Shown: one piece after another, positions 6,264-8,032 of the stretch | Layout of the letters: each line of letters begins with the position of its first letter | How positions within the stretch are numbered: position 1 is the first letter of the stretch | NCBI GenBank assembly: GCA_003694775.1 | Contig: RFJV01000017.1 | Location: 1 to 8,032 of the forward strand | Direction of reading: 5' to 3' | DNA length: 8,032 bases | Source: Chloroflexota bacterium | Lineage (GTDB): Bacteria > Chloroflexota > Anaerolineae > 4572-78 > J111 | The notes under the pieces: generated by a model | Seen by the model: only the letters and a program-made list of their open reading frames with translations | What the model was told of the DNA's origin: nothing | The model's database searches: none | Program-made: the position numbers and the translations under genes

Positions 6264-6322
6264 CTTAAGGATGCTAAAACGCCCGTTAAGCCTTATTTTC
6301 AGAACGTTTTAACATCCTTGAG
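6264..6322. repeat. Inverted repeat downstream of the endonuclease gene
   Basis: The 18-nt arms at 6264-6281 and 6305-6322 are reverse complements with two mismatches (core AAGGATG pairing with CATCCTT, and TAAAACG with CGTTTTA). They enclose a 23-nt loop. Weaker pairing extends outward (GGCT near 6254 with AGCC near 6333). No T-run follows, so this is not a canonical terminator. It could be a transcript-end structure or a small dispersed palindrome. Confidence 0.7.
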
Positions 6323-6334
6323 CCGTTTAGTTAG

Positions 6335-6372
6335 CCGCTTGAGCCTGATAGGCGTAGCGGTGCCCCCCTACA
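6335..6372. repeat. GC hairpin followed by CCCCCCTACAA repeat fragment (right copy)
   Basis: CCGCT at 6335-6339 pairs with AGCGG at 6356-6360, and inside it GCC at 6343-6345 pairs with GGC at 6351-6353. CCCCCCTACAA follows directly. The GCTTGAG word and the C-run plus TACAA resemble the fragment at 5118-5138 in the same orientation, so the two bracket the endonuclease gene. Confidence 0.5.
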
Positions 6373-6425
6373 AAGCACGCGTACTGTACATGAGCCTCCT
6401 TTATAGCACAGGCCAAAATTTTTGC

Positions 6426-6430
6426 AGAGG
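6426..6430 (+). promoter_or_regulatory. Shine-Dalgarno sequence of the antitoxin gene
   Basis: AGAGG lies 6 nt before the ATG at 6437. It supports this ATG over the in-frame TTG at 6422, which would place the ribosome-binding site inside the gene. Confidence 0.65.
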
Positions 6431-6436
6431 TGTAGA

Positions 6437-6685
6437 ATGTTATCAGTAAAAGGACTATTTCAGAACGGGGTGGCGCGTCCGGTAGAGCCGGTAGAAGGTT
6501 ATGAAGGGAAAACCGTTATCATTACCTTCCTGGAGGAAGAAAGTCCCAAAACAGAAGATTCCTACCTTCAGGAAGCCTGGGATGAATTTATTGCCCTGGT
6601 TGAACAGTGCGCTGAAAATACAGGGATATCAGACCTGGCCCATCAGCATGACCACTACCTCTATGGTAAACCTAAAAGAGAATAA
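6437..6685 (+). CDS. VapB-like antitoxin of a PIN-toxin pair
   Basis: This small protein of 82 residues is encoded just before a PIN-domain gene. Its N-terminal third (MLSVKGLFQNGVARPVEP, then GKTVIITFLEE) is the beta-hairpin pattern of the antitoxins that accompany PIN toxins in cyanobacteria and Chloroflexota: a DUF104/AbrB-like DNA-binding and dimerising element. A helical acidic middle follows, ending in LAHQHDHYLYG, a tail seen widely in this antitoxin type, which would wrap the toxin. The expected roles are to inhibit the toxin and, as in other type II systems, to repress the shared promoter. TGTACA at 6385-6390 is a possible but unproven operator half-site. The toxin starts 19 bp after the stop codon. 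The short length is normal for the family. Confidence 0.83.
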   Translation: MLSVKGLFQNGVARPVEPVEGYEGKTVIITFLEEESPKTEDSYLQEAWDEFIALVEQCAENTGISDLAHQHDHYLYGKPKRE

Positions 6686-6704
6686 GATAACTTCTTTTTG
6701 AACA

Positions 6705-7127
6705 ATGACAGAAACTATTTTTGTCGATACAGCCGGCTGGATTGCCTTGTTGAATAGCGATGATACCCTTCACCAGCCTGCAATCCGCGAAATGCAAAAA
6801 CTGCGTGACCGTCAGGTAGTACTTGTTACGACCGAATTCATCCTGCTAGAAGTTGCTGACGCTCTCTCCTCCCCTCACGTTAGAACAAAGACGGTGAGTT
6901 TTATCAACGGCTTGCGAAATACCCCTCTTGTAAAAATTACTCCCATCACCCCCCAGCTTTTCGCAAAAGCATGGGAGCTTTATTCTCAACGACCGGATAA
7001 GGACTGGGGACTGACAGATTGTTCCAGTTTTGTCGTAATGGCAGAGGAAAAAATCACCCTGGCATTTACTTCTGACAAACACTTTGAACAAGCCGGATTT
7101 TCACGGTTGCTGTATCCCCCCCGATAA
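6705..7127 (+). CDS. PIN-domain ribonuclease toxin (VapC-like)
   Basis: This 140-residue protein fits a complete PIN domain. The acidic metal-binding residues are visible: D8 in IFVDTAGWIAL, E49 in TTEFILLEVADAL, D105 in WGLTDCSSF, and D124 in AFTSDKHFEQAGF. Family members are Mg-dependent RNases that cleave tRNA, rRNA or mRNA when freed from their antitoxin. The target here cannot be predicted. No clear Shine-Dalgarno precedes the ATG (the upstream bases are T-rich), so translation is probably coupled to the antitoxin gene 19 bp upstream, the usual way to keep toxin below antitoxin. The catalytic set is intact, so the toxin should be active. The next gene, a GT39-like glycosyltransferase, starts only 9 bp after its stop codon, so readthrough into that gene is possible. 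Confidence 0.87.
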   Translation: MTETIFVDTAGWIALLNSDDTLHQPAIREMQKLRDRQVVLVTTEFILLEVADALSSPHVRTKTVSFINGLRNTPLVKITPITPQLFAKAWELYSQRPDKDWGLTDCSSFVVMAEEKITLAFTSDKHFEQAGFSRLLYPPR

Positions 7128-7136
7128 TCATTCCCT

Positions 7137-8032
7137 ATGAAACAACGCCCCCGGCTGATACTGCTCCTGCTTCTTCTCTGGCTGGCCTTTGGTCTGCGGC
7201 TGTACCGGCTGGATTTTCAAAGCATCTGGTGGGACGAAGGGCACAGCATCTTTGTGGCCCAACATCCCATTGCCCAGATACCCGCGCTCCCGGCAATGGA
7301 CGTGCACCCGCCGGCCTATTTTGCCCTTCTGCACCTGTGGATGGGCCTTGCCGGAGAGAGCGAATTCGCGCTCCGCTTCCTCTCCACCCTGTTTGGCCTG
7401 CTGACCGTGGCCCTGCTGGCCCGCTTTGCCGCAGACATTGCCCGCCGGCGCCGCGGCCAGCCCCACCGCGCTGCCTGGCTGACCGCCCTCCTCGCCGCCC
7501 TGTCGCCGCTGTATGTGGCCTACAGCCAGGAGGTCCGCGGCTACACCCTGATTACCCTGCTGGCCCTGCTCAGCACCTATGCCCTGTGGCGGCTGGTCTT
7601 CTGTTCGACCCGCCGCCGGCGCGACCTGCTCCTCTACAGCGTCTCGGTCGCCGCCTGCCTGTACACCCACTACTTCACCATCTTTCTCCTGCTGTTTCAC
7701 AACCTGGTCTGGCTGGTGTGGACGGCCCGGCGTCCGTGGGGCGACCTGCGCCGCCGCGCCGTCTGGTGGCTGGGCGGACAGGTCGCCGCGCTGGCCCTGT
7801 TTACCCCCCAACTGGCCCTCGCCCTCCGGCAGGTGACCACCTACGCCAACCCCAACCTCCAGCCACCCTCGCTGGCCCGGTTCCTCAGCCAGAGCTGGCA
7901 GGCCTACACCGTCGGCCTGACCATCGCCGACAGCCCGGCCCGCTGGGGCATGGCCGCCTTTGCCATCGCCCTCCTCCTGAGCTGGCTCCTGCTTCGTCAC
8001 CCTCTCTCCCCCTCACCCCGTCACCCCATCAC
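7137..8032 (+). CDS. Second GT39-like membrane glycosyltransferase, 3'-partial
   Basis: The frame is open from the ATG at 7137 to the end of the window: 298 complete codons, with the end of the gene not seen. After a short basic N-terminus comes a leucine-rich first membrane segment (residues 7-22), then WWDEGHS at 31-37, DVHPP at 55-59 and YSQEVR at 129-134. These are the same landmarks, in the same order, as in the gene at 964-2829, so it is a paralogous GT-C enzyme using lipid-linked sugar. Further hydrophobic segments continue to about residue 286. The in-frame TAA of the PIN gene at 7125 rules out any start further upstream. No Shine-Dalgarno is visible. Base composition returns abruptly to strongly GC-rich. 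From 7995 the coding sequence runs into a period-8 repeat (encoded peptide RHPLSPSPRHP), so the visible C-terminal residues are low-complexity and may mark a hinge or a disrupted gene. Confidence 0.85.
   Translation, partial: MKQRPRLILLLLLLWLAFGLRLYRLDFQSIWWDEGHSIFVAQHPIAQIPALPAMDVHPPAYFALLHLWMGLAGESEFALRFLSTLFGLLTVALLARFAADIARRRRGQPHRAAWLTALLAALSPLYVAYSQEVRGYTLITLLALLSTYALWRLVFCSTRRRRDLLLYSVSVAACLYTHYFTIFLLLFHNLVWLVWTARRPWGDLRRRAVWWLGGQVAALALFTPQLALALRQVTTYANPNLQPPSLARFLSQSWQAYTVGLTIADSPARWGMAAFAIALLLSWLLLRHPLSPSPRHPI
7995..8032. repeat. Period-8 tandem repeat at the window end
   Basis: Four octamers of NNTCACCC type (CGTCACCC, TCTCTCCC, CCTCACCC, CGTCACCC) plus a partial CATCAC run to the last base, and probably continue past it. 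They lie inside the open frame of the second GT39-like gene. The period matches the array at 2831-2961, although the unit sequence differs. Confidence 0.7.

Noticed and set aside
6422..6436. TTG start giving five extra residues to the antitoxin
   Set aside because: The AGAGG sequence at 6426-6430 lies after the TTG and is correctly spaced for the ATG at 6437, where the family's usual N-terminus begins.

Overview
The window looks like a piece of a GC-rich bacterial chromosome, most plausibly Chloroflexota (Anaerolineae-like). This rests on gene content and style: a TolB/WD40-like protein behind a Pro/Thr linker, several GT39-type membrane glycosyltransferases (one with a TPR tail), and gene junctions filled with short degenerate 7-8 bp tandem repeats. 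The taxonomic call is inference; no rRNA or marker gene is present. All supported genes lie on the + strand, and the long minus-strand reading frames are shadows of GC-rich coding sequence.

Layout. (1) 2-838: the 3' part of a beta-propeller (PD40/TolB-like) protein whose beginning lies outside the window. (2) 964-4945: three envelope-glycan genes: a GT39-like multi-pass glycosyltransferase with a C-terminal TPR region, a UPF0104/LPG-synthase-TM-like membrane protein, and a GT2 polyprenyl-phosphate glycosyltransferase (DPM1/GtrB type). The junctions at 2830-2961 and 3919-3985 are almost entirely tandem repeats, of period 8 and period 7, running up to the next start codon. (3) 4946-5288: a non-coding stretch with a 33-34 bp imperfect palindrome, a second small hairpin and a plausible sigma70-type promoter. 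(4) 5289-7127: an AT-richer island with a PD-(D/E)xK (Mrr-like) restriction endonuclease fused to an unassigned N-terminal domain, a 215-bp spacer with inverted repeats, and a VapBC-like antitoxin/PIN-toxin pair. (5) 7137-8032: the 5' part of a second GT39-like glycosyltransferase, whose last visible bases enter another octamer array.

How the genes may work together. The GT2 enzyme would load a sugar onto polyprenyl phosphate at the cytoplasmic face. The GT-C enzymes would use such lipid-linked sugars on the outer face. The UPF0104-like protein is a candidate accessory or flippase-like membrane component. The endonuclease and toxin-antitoxin genes appear to be an acquired defence/stability cassette set into this cluster: base composition changes, clear Shine-Dalgarno sequences appear, and related repeat fragments in the same orientation lie on both sides of the endonuclease gene.

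The points most worth a second look are the octamer/heptamer arrays at gene junctions, the G9 tract near the start of the endonuclease gene (a possible phase-variation switch), and the uncharacterised N-terminal domain of the endonuclease.
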